DNA of 64,000 nucleotides, taken from positions 366,588,779 to 366,652,778 of the forward strand of contig OX336393.1 in NCBI GenBank assembly GCA_946902985.2, written 5' to 3'. The DNA comes from Meconema thalassinum (taxonomy: Eukaryota; Arthropoda; Insecta; Orthoptera; Tettigoniidae). The translations under genes were made by a program, and so were the position numbers. Below are positions 8,625 to 20,874 of this stretch, one piece after another; positions within the stretch are counted from its first letter, which is position 1; the number at the start of each line of letters is the position of its first letter. Under the pieces are notes generated by a model that saw only the letters and a program-made list of their open reading frames with translations, was not told the DNA's origin and searched no databases.

Positions 8625-10911
8625 GGTAAGCAGGAAGCTGGCGTAGCGAGCTATGCTTGCCTTACTGGCCAGTTAGAATTAGCTGTCAAAGCTAAGAGAG
8701 ACTTTAATAAGTTAATAACTAAGAGTTCTTGCTCAAATGCAACAAGTGGTAAAAACCTTATCAATGGATTTATTTTTATTAAAGAGGGCATAAACCTAGG
8801 AAGAGTCAGGGAAGACAGGATCTTGCCTAACCGTTGTTTTAGAGAAATGATAAATCAAAAGAACAAATCTTAATTTATTTAACAATGTAAAAAGAAGTAG
8901 TTTATGTAATAAATATATAATTTTGATTTTGTAAACAATTGGGGTCGCAGACCTCCTAAATCATTTAAAGCTTGCGCCAGGCAATTGACAATTCTTTTGG
9001 TTTTAAACCTTTTATATGCTTTAAAATCTTCGTAAGATTTTGAAATGTTGTTAAGATTAACAAATGGGAAATTTAAATATAATTGACGTAATTAAAGTTA
9101 AACAATAAATCAAGTACAAGATGTGTACTTTAAGGATTTCTAGATAGATATCTTAGAAATATGAACAAATAACAACTTCGAAAGTAACAACAGAAAAACA
9201 GGAAGAAATGAAATAGAAGTTTCTATATCTTCTTGTACTAATACAGAACTACTTTTATAGCTTATACAAATAGGGCAGGCCACTTATTGTGAAACCTGAA
9301 GAGAAAAATTGAAAGGACGTTTCTAGAACTCCTATGTTTAAGTAGGGATCACGAGAAAAATGGGGCAAATTTCCCTTTCGTGAAACCTAGAGATAACTCA
9401 CTTTTGAGTAGAATGAAATGGATTCCCTCATTAGAAGGGAGAAACAATATACTTTAAGGCGTGTACTAGACACGAAGTTTTACAGAAATTAATTCGTTGT
9501 ACGTGGAGCAAGTAAGGGAGGGCACTTATTGAGAGTGACACCTCATTGAAAAAAGACCTAAAGTAACAATTTTATTATTCTAGTTTGTTAGTAAAGGGTT
9601 TGGGAAAGATCAAATGGGATTGTGGAAGAGTGTTCATGGCCGTATTTATTGTACTCGGACGATCGCGACGCGGATGAAAAAGTTGAACAGACACTGTTTT
9701 CACTATAGTCTGTTGATATAGTTGAAAAGTTCACTGTAGTAGCACAAAAAGTTTATAGGAAAAAAGTTATTGCAGTTATGTAAAAGTTGAGTTTTGGCTT
9801 GAGAGAATTATGAGTTGCAGTTTCTATGGGCGGCAGCTAATACGGCAGAAAATTCCCCACGTAGGAAGACAGTTTATGTGGATTAGAAGTTTATCCCACA
9901 TACGTTTCTCAGCGAAGAAAGTATTCCCATATCAAGTGGAAAATACATGACTGTATAACTGGTAGATAGAGTGTAAGTTCTGGAAGGTTCCAGAGCAATG
10001 ATGAGTTGTTTAAATTGGGTAGAGAATCCCTCGGCGGAAAACTAGATTATATAGACAGTGGGTATTTTAGAAATATCCCTCGATGTGAGATAGCATCTCA
10101 GAAAATCTTTCATTTTGAAAGTTAGACTTGATAGTTCGAGTTTGATCAAGAAGATCTCTAGAAAGCAGTTATTTTATCACATATAGCAATTTTCACTGTC
10201 TATGAAATCCAAATAAAAGCATTGAGCCTTTCAAAAGCGATGAGAATGTGGTTAAAACATGAAGTCGGTACTTATCTTTGCTTCATGAAGAAGGCGATGT
10301 TGCTGTTGACGGTTGATTCTAAAACTCGAACATGTCGTCGAATTTAAAAGTTTGCCTCTAGAGTAGAGGAGGCGAGCTTTAGTTAATCTCCAACTGACTG
10401 GTTTGACTTCAGACGCACAAGTGAGGCCAGCTCAACGGAGCGCGGAGACACCAGGGAAGGGAAAAAGGTGGGGGTAGGAGACAAAAGGAATACATATAAG
10501 AATAGCCAACATAACAGAAATAAATTTTCTTGATGAAATGGTCTTCAAAGAGTTGATAGCAGGCGTCACTAGCGCAGCCTGGTGGGTGAAAAAGTAGACG
10601 AAGTTCTCTTGATCACGGAGATGATAGCTGGCGATAGCGACGAGATTTGGTGACTAGATTGGTAAGGAAGTCTTCTTGTGCAGGGAAAAATTGAGGAACT
10701 TCAGAGATTCGCTGCTAGATGACGCTAGGTGGGTCATGGAAAATATATATCTAGAACAGACTTACAGGTAGTGTAAGAAACATATACCAACAAAGAGAAA
10801 TCAGGAGATCACTGTTGGTGTTTGCGAAAAAAAAGGAAGGGATGAACTAAAGCAAAGAGAAGCAAAAGCTTACTCTGTCTTACCGTGTATTCCAAAGAAT
10901 ACACCACATGG

Positions 10912-10965
10912 TGCGCCCCTAGGCCCGGGCCTATCATATAGGGCCTATTGGTAAATCCAGCCCTG
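10912..10965. repeat. right end of the hAT element
   Basis: Terminal inverted repeat and adjoining GC-rich bases (TGCGCCCCTAGGCCCGG), followed by GATACAGC. Confidence 0.8.
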
Positions 10966-10973
10966 GATACAGC

Positions 10974-11671
10974 CCAACATTAACATGTTATAACTTCTTC
11001 TTCTTCTTCTTCTTCTTCAATTCCCTTATGCCTTCAAGCGTCGGGGTAACCTCGTTTGAGCTATTTCTGCAATTCCGCTCTATTTCCGCACATTCTCTTC
11101 ATTTCCACAACAGTTTCATGCTCCGAATCTCGTGTTCCGTTTCCACTCCCGTCGTCGTCGTTTATATCCGTCCAATCCGAGGCTACTTGTAGTTCTCTGA
11201 ATCACTTTACCTCCACATGGGTGATTAGCCCAACGTAGCGTGGTTTGTTGGGTTACCTTCCCATCCTCCATATTTATCCCCTGGAGACAGCGTGCCCCAG
11301 ATGGTCAGGGTTTGGGCGGACATTTCCTCCTTACCCACTAAGTTATGGTTTTCCCGCCATCCCAATCGGGTGGCTGATTGCAGTGGTTTTCCACTGGGCG
11401 CTGGGGCCGCCACATCCCTACGCCGAATATGTTATAGCATTACTATCGCAATCTTTAACCCAACAAACATTTATTTATACACTACCACAGGGTGTGCAAA
11501 GTCAAGTCCTTCCACTATCCAGATGGCAATTGCGTGTGTGACCTCTGTGACAATTACTGCGAACGATATCACGTTGTCAATTTGCAAAGGACTTCCCAAG
11601 TCAATCATAGAACTTTGTACGAACGCCGAGTGCGCCACTTGTTATCACACAGTGATCTGTAATTTATGCAT

Positions 11672-11702
<31 letters not shown>

Positions 11703-11845
11703 TGAAGTAAGATTTTTTAGTAGTGGGAGTTCGTTTGAACTGCGGATTTCCCTTATTAGATAGCACGCTCAACTAACGAAACTGTCTGGTATGTACAAGA
11801 GTAAGGTAGATAGATGGTGGCACTGAATATTTTTACTAGCGTACC
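10974..11845. other. unassigned, two microsatellites
   Basis: (TTC)n lies at 10994-11018 and (TTTA)n at 11669-11703. Overlapping open frames at 11245-11705 run into the TTTA repeat and share no motif, so I do not call them genes. Confidence 0.4.
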
Positions 11846-12642
11846 ATAGAGTTGGTTGGTTCCTCAGTTTAGGGGCTGCGACAACGCGGTCATGTAGCCC
11901 CGTGTACTTTGGGTGTGTGTAGAATCTGTCTGATAACCGGTGTTAATTAAGTGTTATCTGTATTTTTAAAATTCAAGTAAGGACTGCAGACTTTGAATTT
12001 TTCAAATAGTTCCTACTTTTGCCGCCAAACACTACCGTCAACGACCACTAGTTCAAAACTTAGCTACTAGACGCCACCGTGGTTGGCTCATGGCAACGAA
12101 CGTAGGGACCTAAGAGCGTTGTTTACATTCTTAACCTATAGGCGCAGTTTTCCAGGTCCTTGGCTTGTTTATCAGAAGTTTTAGATTTTTCATTTGATAT
12201 TATTTCCAAATTTTAATTGCTAACAACGTTTAAGTTAGGTTGGTAGCTGCCTTGTGTTATCTTTAGTTCTTCTTTTCCGTTACACCGTCTTGAGAATTTC
12301 AGCTCTGATTGTACACAGCTCGGGCTTCGCCTTCGCAGTACAATCAGATTGATTTCTTCCCTCCTACGTGTAATTACCACGCGAGCTCATCCAACTTAGG
12401 TACTCCCCTTTCTACTGACGAGTCGTAAGGCGTTTTCGGCCATGATGCTTTCGTTTATCTGGTAAAAAAACAGGTGTAATTAGTGGAAGGTTCTTTAACA
12501 TGCCATAAATCTATGACATGGGACCGCCGGCTTTTCTTCCCCTCTGAAGGAAGGCATACTGAGGGATTTTAACGCTCTTAAAAATCCGATGACTTCGGCC
12601 AGGTTTGAACCCGCGATCTTGGGCATAGAAGCTCAGCATGCT
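11846..12642 (-). mobile_element. SINE type A, interrupted
   Basis: Reverse copy of the tRNA-headed SINE best seen at 40403-40917. The shared 3' domain (GGGGCTGCGACAACGCGGTCATGTAGCCCC) is at about 11870-11910 and the body at 11960-12140. An unrelated stretch of about 330 bp (12141-12470) follows, then the tRNA-like head at about 12472-12642 with the B-box complement GGTTTGAACCC. The first bases of the head are missing. Confidence 0.75.
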
Positions 12643-13845
12643 ACAGAGTACCATAGAGTTTCAGTGAAAAGGAACGACTTTTCTTGATTTTTGTGGTTCT
12701 TTCTTCTCATAATTTGTTCTTCTCAAGAAGTAGTCTCATGTCATTGGTAGTGACAGAGAGGTGCATTACCTTCTGCAAATTTATCCTGCTGAGCTCCTCA
12801 GGATGATCACTTACTCCACACTGTAATCTGGCAACAGCATTTTAGTTAATGCTTGTGCTATTCTTGGACTGCCCAGCGTAACCGATATGATTTCGTCCGT
12901 TACTTCTTCCAGCGAAACAAAACCTGGCTTACGATACCGGAGACCACCTCTGTCTTTGAATTTTAATGGTGACACTAGCAGTGGTGCCCGGCTTCGCCCG
13001 GTGGATTTATTTGTTTTATGGATGATAATGAATACTACTACAGAAGTGGTATATGATACTTAAACCAACAGAAACAAAAATAAAAATAAAATATAAAATT
13101 TTAGTGGTGGTGGTGGTGGTGGTTGTAGTGGGGGTGATAAGTTGTACAGAATAATGGACGTAACATTCAGGTAATTTTCCCGTAATGATAAAAATGATAA
13201 TACTGAATAGGGAAACGGCTATTTACTAACTACAGCACTGACACATGTCATTTACAAACGAATTAAAAAAATGATTAGAGACAGGAGTAAGTGAAATAAA
13301 AGACACTGCCTAGGGCCTATATCTCATTGGCTGTTAGAAATGAAGAGACCAATAGTGTCGTCTTTTGTCGCTTAGCGCCGTAGGAAAATAATCAGAACAC
13401 TTTGGAAAACTTCGGCTGTCCCGAGATCCTGAGGTAGCAATAGTATCATTTATCGCCACAGAGCGCTCAACGATAAGGTTCGGAATAAATGAAGGTACAT
13501 TTGAAAGCACCAACGCTTATTGCAGCTGATAATCTCAATGTACTGCACCTACACCATTGCACTTATAAGGAGGCATAATATTTTCATGATGATAACTGTT
13601 TTATGGGGCATAAGACATCTTTTTGCACTTATTACTCCCCGTGAATGCAATTTATAAGCAACGCTAGATTTAACTATTTTCGCAATTCTGCAACAGAACA
13701 CTGGTAGGGGTGACGTGATGCAGCCCGAATTGCCAGTCAACAATAGACTTATTAAAATACTCTTACAGTTACACTACTACGGACATGAATGGTTCTAGGG
13801 CCTTAATACGTGGTTTTCAAGTTCATTTTGTCTCTTATTCTAAAT
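12643..13845. other. no gene seen
   Basis: Unassigned DNA with a GTG-rich run at about 13104-13130. A CCCGGCTTCGCCCGG palindrome at about 12986-13004 is often found in LINE or SINE tails, but I cannot place it. Confidence 0.35.
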
Positions 13846-14208
13846 GTAGGGAATGGAGAGCGTTGTCAAAAATATCAAGTGTACAATGTTACCAGCAGGG
13901 TTTCAAAGTGTATGTAAAATTTGGTGCAATTAGGAGGAACGGTGTAGATTTGTTATAAAGGGCCTAAATGCAGGGAATGGAGTGGTCTGTCCGAAATTTC
14001 AAGCAGACAGTGTTGCTCGTCGGGTTCAAGAGGGTAAGTATACAAAATGTGGTTCAGATCGGTGAATCGGTATAGATTTGACCCAAAGGGCATACATGCA
14101 GGGAATGGAGTGGTCTGTCCAAAATTTAAAGTGGACAGTGTTACCCGCTGGGTTCCAAAGGGTAAGTATACAAATTTTGGTTCAGATCGGTGGAACGGTG
14201 TAGCCTAC
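13846..14208 (+). repeat. degenerate tandem repeat, three units
   Basis: Units of about 118-134 bp start at 13846, 13980 and 14098. Each begins GNAGGGAATGGAG, then a GTGG..TGTCCnAAATTT block, a GGGTTCnAAG block and a GGTGnAnCGGTnTAGATTTG block. No coding frame crosses all units. Confidence 0.7.
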
Positions 14209-14451
14209 GTAGGCCTATCACTAACAATAACGCCAGCGCACGCGGATAAAGCTGTTCGGGAGTGCTTGTTCTTCCGACTTACTGAACAAAAATCAATCTT
14301 TAAGGTTACCTGAGAGGTGTAGCCTAATGCTACATAGCCTAAACCATTTCTCTTGAATCTGGCTATCATATACAAACAAGAATTTTTCGAATCCGACTGG
14401 TAGTTACAGAGATTTGCGCGTTTAAGCAAACAAACAAAAATAACTCATCTT

Positions 14452-14592
14452 TAGTTAGTTATTGTTGTTTTAAGGGGCGGAACTACGAGGTCATCTGCCC
14501 CTAACTCATCTTTATTATTAGTATAGATTACTGGAAAGGGGCAGTTGACCTCGCTGTTCCGCTCCTTAAAACAACAATCACTAACAAACAAA
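14452..14592. repeat. head-to-head pair of SINE 3' domains
   Basis: 14452-14508 carries the domain reversed (TTGTTGTTTTAAGGGGCGG) and 14535-14592 carries it forward (GTTCCGCTCCTTAAAACAAC). Together they form an imperfect 140-bp palindrome with a short AT-rich centre. Confidence 0.7.
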
Positions 14593-14654
14593 CTCTGGAT
14601 ACTATTAATTTTATCAAGCACTCTTGACATGATATAGGCTATGACCTTCAAAAG

Positions 14655-15017
14655 CCTATTGTTGTTTCTTTAGGGGAGTTGCGACATCGTGGTATGTAGC
14701 TTCGTGTACTTGGGTGTGTGTGGAATTTATCTGATAACCTGTGTCATTGTAATGTCTGTAATAGTGTGTGAATTTGTAAATGAGGTAAGCATTGGGTAGG
14801 AAGTGGCCGTGACCTTAAGTTAGGTAGCCTACCATCCCGGCATTTGCCTGGAGTAGAAGTGGGGAACCCCGGAAAACCACTTCCAGAATAGCTGAGGTAG
14901 GAATCGAACTCGAACGAGACTGAGTATACCCCGTTCCAGACCTCATCACCAGGAATCGAATCTGGACCTCCGCAGTGACAGCCGAGAATGTTAGCCACTA
15001 CGCAACGAGGCGGACTT
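14655..15017 (-). mobile_element. SINE type C
   Basis: Reverse copy: shared 3' domain at 14660-14740, body through 14880, tRNA-like head ending at about 15012 (B-box complement GGAATCGAATCTGGACC). Same family as 17680-17996 and 21639-22034. Confidence 0.7.
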
Positions 15018-15717
15018 GACAGCTCGTACCAAATACCCTCCAATATTAGTTATTAAACGGAGTCCCTCAGTTTGGATATAATCCAATACCAGATTTGCTC
15101 AGTATTGTGGCGCATCGATGCAGCAGTTGAGATCTCCTGCAAGAATTACTGGATTAGTACTGATTATTTAGTGCAAGCATTGGCTTATTCCATCTATGAC
15201 CATGTCAGCTGTGTGCTATACGGCATGCTGTGACTAGATCACAGAGCCTAGTCTTCTAGGACATTCTTCGATTTGTGCATTATTTCAAACGGAGACAGCT
15301 CTGACTTTAGGAAGCAAGGCCTCCCTAGGGATCCTTGCTCTGCAAATGATGGAATGAAGGGTGATATTTCAATCAGAAGTTAGAACGTTTCCTACCCGGA
15401 TCACAATAGGGTATGATTCTAGCATGTTCTCTGAGGTCATTATATGCATGCGTCTTTTACACCCTCTACGTTCCATAGCAACATGTTTAGTTGATCCTTT
15501 ATTAAGTCTTTGTTATCACATGTCGTACGGGGTACCTAAGCTCTTAAAAATAGACTAGATTTTAACAAAATGTTGAGAATTGAACAATACAACAACAACA
15601 AAATACGCATTTCTCAGTCTGTTGTGCAAAACACCGTTAGGGATTCTGGTCGTTTATGACACTTCATGACGAGATATCTTTCACATTTTCCATTGCAGTC
15701 CTCGGCAGGGTTGTGGT
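15018..15717. other. no gene seen
   Basis: Unassigned sequence. A 65-codon frame at 15361-15558 has no recognisable feature. Confidence 0.3.
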
Positions 15718-15995
15718 AAGTTTTCTATCGGCATCGCTTGCAATGAAATCCATGAATCGCCAACCTGGTGAACATGTGTCGCAACTCATAGTTTGCTCTA
15801 CTCCAGTATCTTGACGTCATATAGAATTCTTCCCATATGTTCTGCTTCTTCTCCTGCAACTCCTTAAGTAGCTGTTTGTACACTGGAGTAGTTGGGAGGA
15901 ACATCTGCAGTTGCAGTTCCTTTATCAGGAATAGCTCGCCACTCATTTCGTATACGAGTCTGTACGAGTGTACTTTGACAGGCTCAACGCTTTCT
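15718..15995 (-). pseudogene. unidentified protein-coding fragment
   Basis: On the minus strand an open stretch of about 88 codons has a protein-like composition (KELQLQMFLPTTPVYKQ, LLKELQEKKQNIWEEF, YWSRANYELRHMFTRL), ending with a stop at about 15726. A second frame just upstream (ERLENRDLQQIEKVKATN, about 16050-15990) fits the same style and would need a frameshift to join. It could be a host exon or a decayed gene copy. I do not recognise the family. The helical, charged composition suggests a coiled coil. Confidence 0.3.
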
Positions 15996-17349
15996 TCAAA
16001 TTTGTGGCTTTCACTTTCTCAATCTGTTGGAGGTCTCTGTTCTCGAGACGTTCCCACGTTAATGGCTGAAGAAATAAGCAAATCACTGATCTAAATTCCA
16101 TGCATTTTCGAATGTTCTGGCACGTATTCGTAGGTAGTCCATTTCAAAATTTTCATACGAGTGCATTTTGACGGAGACTTGGAGAACTACCATCACCCGC
16201 CTTTCTCAGTCTCCGATTCTCGGCCTTGTATCACAGTATAGATATCAATACAGTAAGGACACATCAGGCCTTTACCATGTAATTTTTTCGTCATGGTTTT
16301 GAATCGGCCGGTTCCGGAAGCACCGCACGCACGCACGCATGGCGGCGACGGTTCACCATGTATCCGCGAGAGAGCAGTCTACCCGTATTCATTGAGTGCG
16401 GCCTGTCGATTTTGTCTGAAGAAAACATTGTTTGTAATTATTAAAATCAACTCAGAAATATAATTTTGCATTTTAACCAATGGCAGAAATGTGGGAAACC
16501 AACATCTGTGCGGTAATTTTTTGTGCAGTTCTTGTCACACTGGACATAACAGCATTCCGGTTTCCTCGTGCATTGGAGCGGTAAATACAAATATCACACG
16601 TTTCATCGAATAATTCTGGTTTTAATACCCATGAGATGTCAGTTCCTCAAACACCTATCCATTAATTCTCAAATTCCTCATTCCTAATCCAGATATAATG
16701 ACTGGATAAAGGCCTGTAATCATGCTCAAAGGAAGTGTTTTAAACCACAAGGAGGACAGTGCTAGGCTGAGATTAGGTAATAATGCCCAACAAACATTAA
16801 ATCTCCACCCTAGAGAAGCTATTGTCTTCTTTAAAGTGTCCGTTTTCTAACCCCACTTAGCCTAGGAGGCAAATGGTTTCCTGACTGAAGTTAGTTGATG
16901 TGTTTTATTAAATGTAATTTGTTAAGCTGCAGCCCTTTACATTGAATTAAGTGCTTTAATTACAAGCTACAATGCAAATCAGATTTAACATTTGCTCCCT
17001 CACCTATGGGACTTTGTGCTATTCCTGAAGAGTTCTGGAGAAGTTTGGATTGTCGTGTACCCAAAGCTACAATCCCATGAAATGACTGAAGGTACTCCAG
17101 TCCCTCAGAATTGTAAATAGTGTTGCTTTCAGAGACAAACTATTGAGGTTAGCAACCCCCTCACTACGCTCGGCATGGCATTAAGGCTGTGTGACATAAA
17201 AACCAGGGCTGTTAACCTTGATGTTCCTACCTCATAGACATATCACAATGCCCTTAATTTTATTTATTTCTGTGAGGTCACTAAAAGTTTGCCCACCCAT
17301 GTAAATGATAAGCCCACCCAATTTCTTCTCAAGTGATACCTCCCTCTCA
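15996..17349. other. no gene seen
   Basis: Unassigned. A short (CGCA)n run lies at about 16324-16340. The rest is AT-rich single-copy-looking sequence. Confidence 0.3.
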
Positions 17350-17416
17350 TTCCACACACGCCCAAATACACGGGGATATATGACCACGATGTCTCAGCCC
17401 TTAAAATAAGCAACAA
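17350..17416 (+). repeat. shared SINE 3' domain, solo
   Basis: CACACGCCCAAATACACGGG, then ATGACCACGATGTC and GCCCTTAAAAT. It is the same 3' domain as in SINE types A and C, without a visible head. Confidence 0.65.
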
Positions 17417-17679
17417 CTGTATCTTCGATACACACTAATCAAATTCCTGGATACTTCTATACTTTCAGCAACGATCCTAGGGATGATTTTTCTTCACTAT
17501 GACACATGCAGAACATGGTGCCACTAAAGCAATACCGTATAGGTCCATGTTATTTGAAAATGAATACCGGTACATAATAATCATACAAGAGTGGAGCCTT
17601 GCATAAGTGAGGAGATGTAACACCAAACTCTGGGTGTCAACATGCCGTACACTATCACTCGGGAATTGAGAAATTGGGT

Positions 17680-17996
17680 GGGCATATTGTTTGATAACCT
17701 GTGTTACTGTGGTGGCTGTGTGTGTCTTTGTAAATTGGGGCTAGGATTGGGAAGGAGGTGGCTGTGTCCTTAAGTTAACAACCATCCCAGCATTTGCCTT
17801 GAGTAGGGAAACCACTTCCAGGATGGCCGAGGTGGGAATCGAACCCTCCTCTTCTCAGTTTTGCCTCACGAGGCTGACTGTACCCCATTCCAGCCCTAAG
17901 GCCAGAATCAAAATTTCTTGGCAAAGCCGGGAGTCAAACCCAGACCTACGGGGGTGACAGCCAAGAAAGCTAACTGCTGCACCACGAGGTGGTCTC
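17680..17996 (-). mobile_element. SINE type C
   Basis: Reverse copy with the GATAACCTGTGTTACTGTGG block, the body, and a head whose end reads CTGCACCACGAGGTGG. It matches 21639-22034 reversed. Confidence 0.75.
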
Positions 17997-18914
17997 GCGA
18001 AAATGTAATGTATTGGTCATCTCATAAATATAGGCTATATACATCTACATGAAAATAGCCTTCTGCCTATCCAAACATTTTCATAAATTTGAGTTTCATA
18101 TACCATTTTAAAGCTCAATGGTTTAAAAATTTACAGTTATCTTAAGTCATAGCAACATATTTTAATGTTTACATTAAGACACATTGTTCAAACCTGTTTA
18201 GGGATGTCGGAAATTCCTCAGATAATGTCAAGCTGCAACTCACATCCAATTCTATTGTTGGGCAAGGACTTGATTCTCAACATTGCAGAAATAATCTGTT
18301 TAATACTAGCTGTAAACATGGCCAAGGTTTCATGTGGTACAAGCTAAAGGTGTAGAATTTGGTATAAATGTTTATCACAAGTATCCAGTACCAGTACCTC
18401 TATGTCAATGTTACATAGGCATTGTGCTTGCTACACTTGTCATAGTATGTGGTACGGTATAAATTTCAGAATGTGCATCAATTTTAATTTCTACCCTTGA
18501 TTATTCATATTTATGTGGGGGTCAGGATTCCTATGGATTGTGAAGTGATGCTAGGAAAAGTTGTCTCCTTTCTATTTAAGGATGTGTGAAGGACTGAGTG
18601 GTGTGTCTTTATAATGACATACTAAAATTGTAATGGCTGATAAAGGATGTAATTAATATCCAGAACATGTCCTACTATTTGCACATTATTTATTCATTTA
18701 AGGGTTGATTAGGCAGAAAGATTTACAGAAGATTACAATTCAAGAAATATTATACTCATCAGAGTTAATTAGAGATGAATGAAACTGGGCAAGGTACTGG
18801 AAAATCCTGTGACCTATTAAAAGGAAAGGTCCCAGCAGATTTCCCCTATATTGTTCAACCAGCCACATCTGGTTACGACCACTATATTCTTCCTGAAGTA
18901 ACTCCACAGAGAGA
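17997..18914. other. no gene seen
   Basis: AT-rich DNA. A 60-codon frame at 18165-18347 shows no domain. Confidence 0.3.
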
Positions 18915-19208
18915 ATGAAAAGTGTCAAGAACAAACTTCTGCTTGCAATCGCACATTTTTTCTGCATTACAGTATTACTTATTTGTTTACATGGTTTACG
19001 GTATGTAGAAACAACTCGTACAAATATTACAGTGAATTCTTCTAGGTATTATGCCATGTCTGTGCCCCATCATATCCATAGTACCGTACCTAGAAGAATT
19101 TGCAGTAATTTATTTTCTGGCCATGAAAGCCTAAACATTCCAACTCAAACAGGCATATTTTTCTGCAAATGTTTGGGTATTCTGATATATTTTCATGGAA
19201 ACATTTGA
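18915..19208 (+). CDS. possible type II membrane protein exon
   Basis: This 97-codon frame opens with a short basic tail (MKSVKNK). A 21-residue hydrophobic segment follows (LLLAIAHFFCITVLLICLHGL), then a region with two N-glycosylation sequons (NIT, NSS) and two cysteines. That layout fits the cytosolic tail, membrane anchor and stem of a Golgi glycosyltransferase or sulfotransferase first exon. I see no catalytic domain and no convincing splice donor at its end, so it may be chance. Treat the function as unknown. Confidence 0.2.
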   Translation: MKSVKNKLLLAIAHFFCITVLLICLHGLRYVETTRTNITVNSSRYYAMSVPHHIHSTVPRRICSNLFSGHESLNIPTQTGIFFCKCLGILIYFHGNI

Positions 19209-20419
19209 CTTTTATTTTTAAAGAAACATTATTTTTTCCTGTTTTCAATTTTCAGAGGTGAAGCTCACCAATTTTGTGACTATATCCTGAAGTGGCTTGG
19301 CCTAGAAGCCTACAGTATATAAAATATGGTAGCGAGTGTTTAATCGTAAATAGGTTTTCTCAATAGTGATTTTTAATGCCCTGGCATTGTCATTGAGGAG
19401 CAAATTTAACTTCCTAAATACTGTAACATTTAAGTTGGTCTAACACGAAAGAAATTTAATAATACTATACCTGTAAGGTTTTAGCTACCTACTAAGAAAC
19501 GTAATGTGCAATTTTTGAGTGGAGCTACCTAGGCAAATCTTTACACCAAAAACCAACATATTGTTTATCACTACCTTTTAGTAGAGAAACTAGAATTCAT
19601 GACAGATAACCTGCAGCTTCTGTGACTGATAACTATAGTTTTGTCTTGTTGTCAACAAATGTGATAGACAGGTCTGAAGCAGTATTTCAAAAACTGACTC
19701 TCTCTATCAGAAATCAAATCAGTGATCTGAGATCATGGCGATATCAGGAATGTTTGTTTATTGCATTACAACAAAGATTTGGAAGTAATCTCATAAAGCA
19801 ATAACGTCTAAATCAAAATAACTTACAATTTTATTGTTGGACAGCCAAAGGACTTAACATAATCCTCCATGGTTTTAGACAGGTGCAACGATCCATTAGT
19901 TCAGGGTTATCCCATCCCGTTAGAAAATGGAAGGATTGGGGTTTCAGACCTAAGGATGTTGTACAACATTAACTGCAAATCACATCACCACACTGAAGAC
20001 CTGGTTTGTGAAATAAGTTGGTTCATGTTCCTTCACCTGTCATTTCAAGTTAGCTTCCTTGTTTCTCATCTCAAAATGCTGAGATGGTGGCTTTCCCATA
20101 GACCACAGTCACTTCCCCATTCCTTTCTTAGCCTCTTCTTCTTTCCATCTACGTTGAGGCTGCATGGATGATCTTTTCTCTAGAATGAAAGGGCTCCATG
20201 ACACTGGCAATTAGGTAGAAAAAGACTTTGGGAGTGAAGTAAGGGGATAAAAGAAATATTCATATCCAAGAAATAAAAATAGCCAAACATATAAGCCCAT
20301 TGTTTCCACAGCTACTGCCATGGTCGAGAAGTAAGCATAGCTGCCTTCTAACTGGTTGGCCCAGTTTTGAATCCTGGTTTTGCCAAGGAGAATTTAAATT
20401 TTGGCCTTTAGTCATGTGT
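19209..20419. other. no gene seen
   Basis: Unassigned. At about 20320-20400 a tRNA-like snippet (GGCCCAGTTTTGAATCCTGG) may be the head of another SINE fused to the type C copy that follows. Confidence 0.3.
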
Positions 20420-20728
20420 AGGCCTACTTGGATGTGTGTATCATTTGTCTCATAAACTGCCTTATTGTGATGGCTGTATTAGTGTGTGCAATTATAATTT
20501 TAGGTGAGGATAGGGGAGGAGACGACTATGGCCTTACGTTAGGGGTAGCCTACCATCTCGGCATTTACCTGCAGTAGAAGTGGGAAACCAAGGAAAACCA
20601 CTTACAAGATGGCCTAGATGGGAATCAAAATCACCTATTCTCAGTTTTGCCTCCCAAAGCCGAGTGTACCCCGTTCCAGCCCTCAGACCAGAATGCTAGT
20701 TGCTACACCACGAGGTGATCTAAGTGAA
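20420..20728 (-). mobile_element. SINE type C
   Basis: Reverse copy from the shared domain (ACTTGGATGTGTGTATCATT) to the head end CTACACCACGAGGTGATC. More diverged than the copy at 21639. Confidence 0.7.
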
Positions 20729-20874
20729 AAAGGATGGATTCTAATCCACCTCTTGGTCCTAATAGAAGTGAATTTCTATGGTTTCTAATTCCCCTTCCCC
20801 CCTCCCAGAATGCTCCGTGCACCAAACATTCCATCTTCAAATTATTTTGCATGCCCAATTAAATGGAGTAATAT

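Larger units (their letters stand above)
7526..10906 (-). mobile_element. inverted solo LTR of the BEL-2 family
   Basis: Read on the minus strand it starts TGGTGTATTC and ends in AATAATCTACCCA, the same ends as the 2.88-kb BEL-2 LTRs (44332-47212, 52807-55688). CATGG lies on both sides (7521-7525 and 10907-10911), a 5-bp BEL-type duplication, so it is a real LTR left after LTR-LTR recombination. It is clearly more diverged than the BEL-2 LTRs are from each other. It is about 500 bp longer because of the mosaic insert at about 8132-8624 and other small changes. Confidence 0.85.
803..10965. mobile_element. non-autonomous hAT element, heavily invaded
   Basis: The left end reads CAGGGCCGGATTTA and the right end, reverse-complemented, reads CAGGGCTGGATTTA. 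Both ends are flanked by the same 8-bp word GATACAGC (795-802 and 10966-10973). A CAGGG start and an 8-bp duplication are the hAT signature. Removing the inserted BEL-1 (999-6811), the extra 173-bp duplication and the inverted solo LTR (7526-10906) leaves roughly 0.8 kb of hAT sequence. No transposase frame is seen in it, so it was a MITE-sized passenger needing a transposase from elsewhere. GCGCCCCT and AGGCCCG words recur near both ends. It is the oldest element of the nest, because the others interrupt it. Confidence 0.85.

Noticed and set aside
8595..8873. 92-codon plus-strand frame in the solo LTR
   Set aside because: The matching stretch of the BEL-2 LTRs is broken by a stop on that strand, and part of it is mosaic insert, so it is probably chance.
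11245..11705. Overlapping frames of 98 and 137 codons
   Set aside because: No recognisable domain; one ends in a (TTTA)n repeat read as IYLF.
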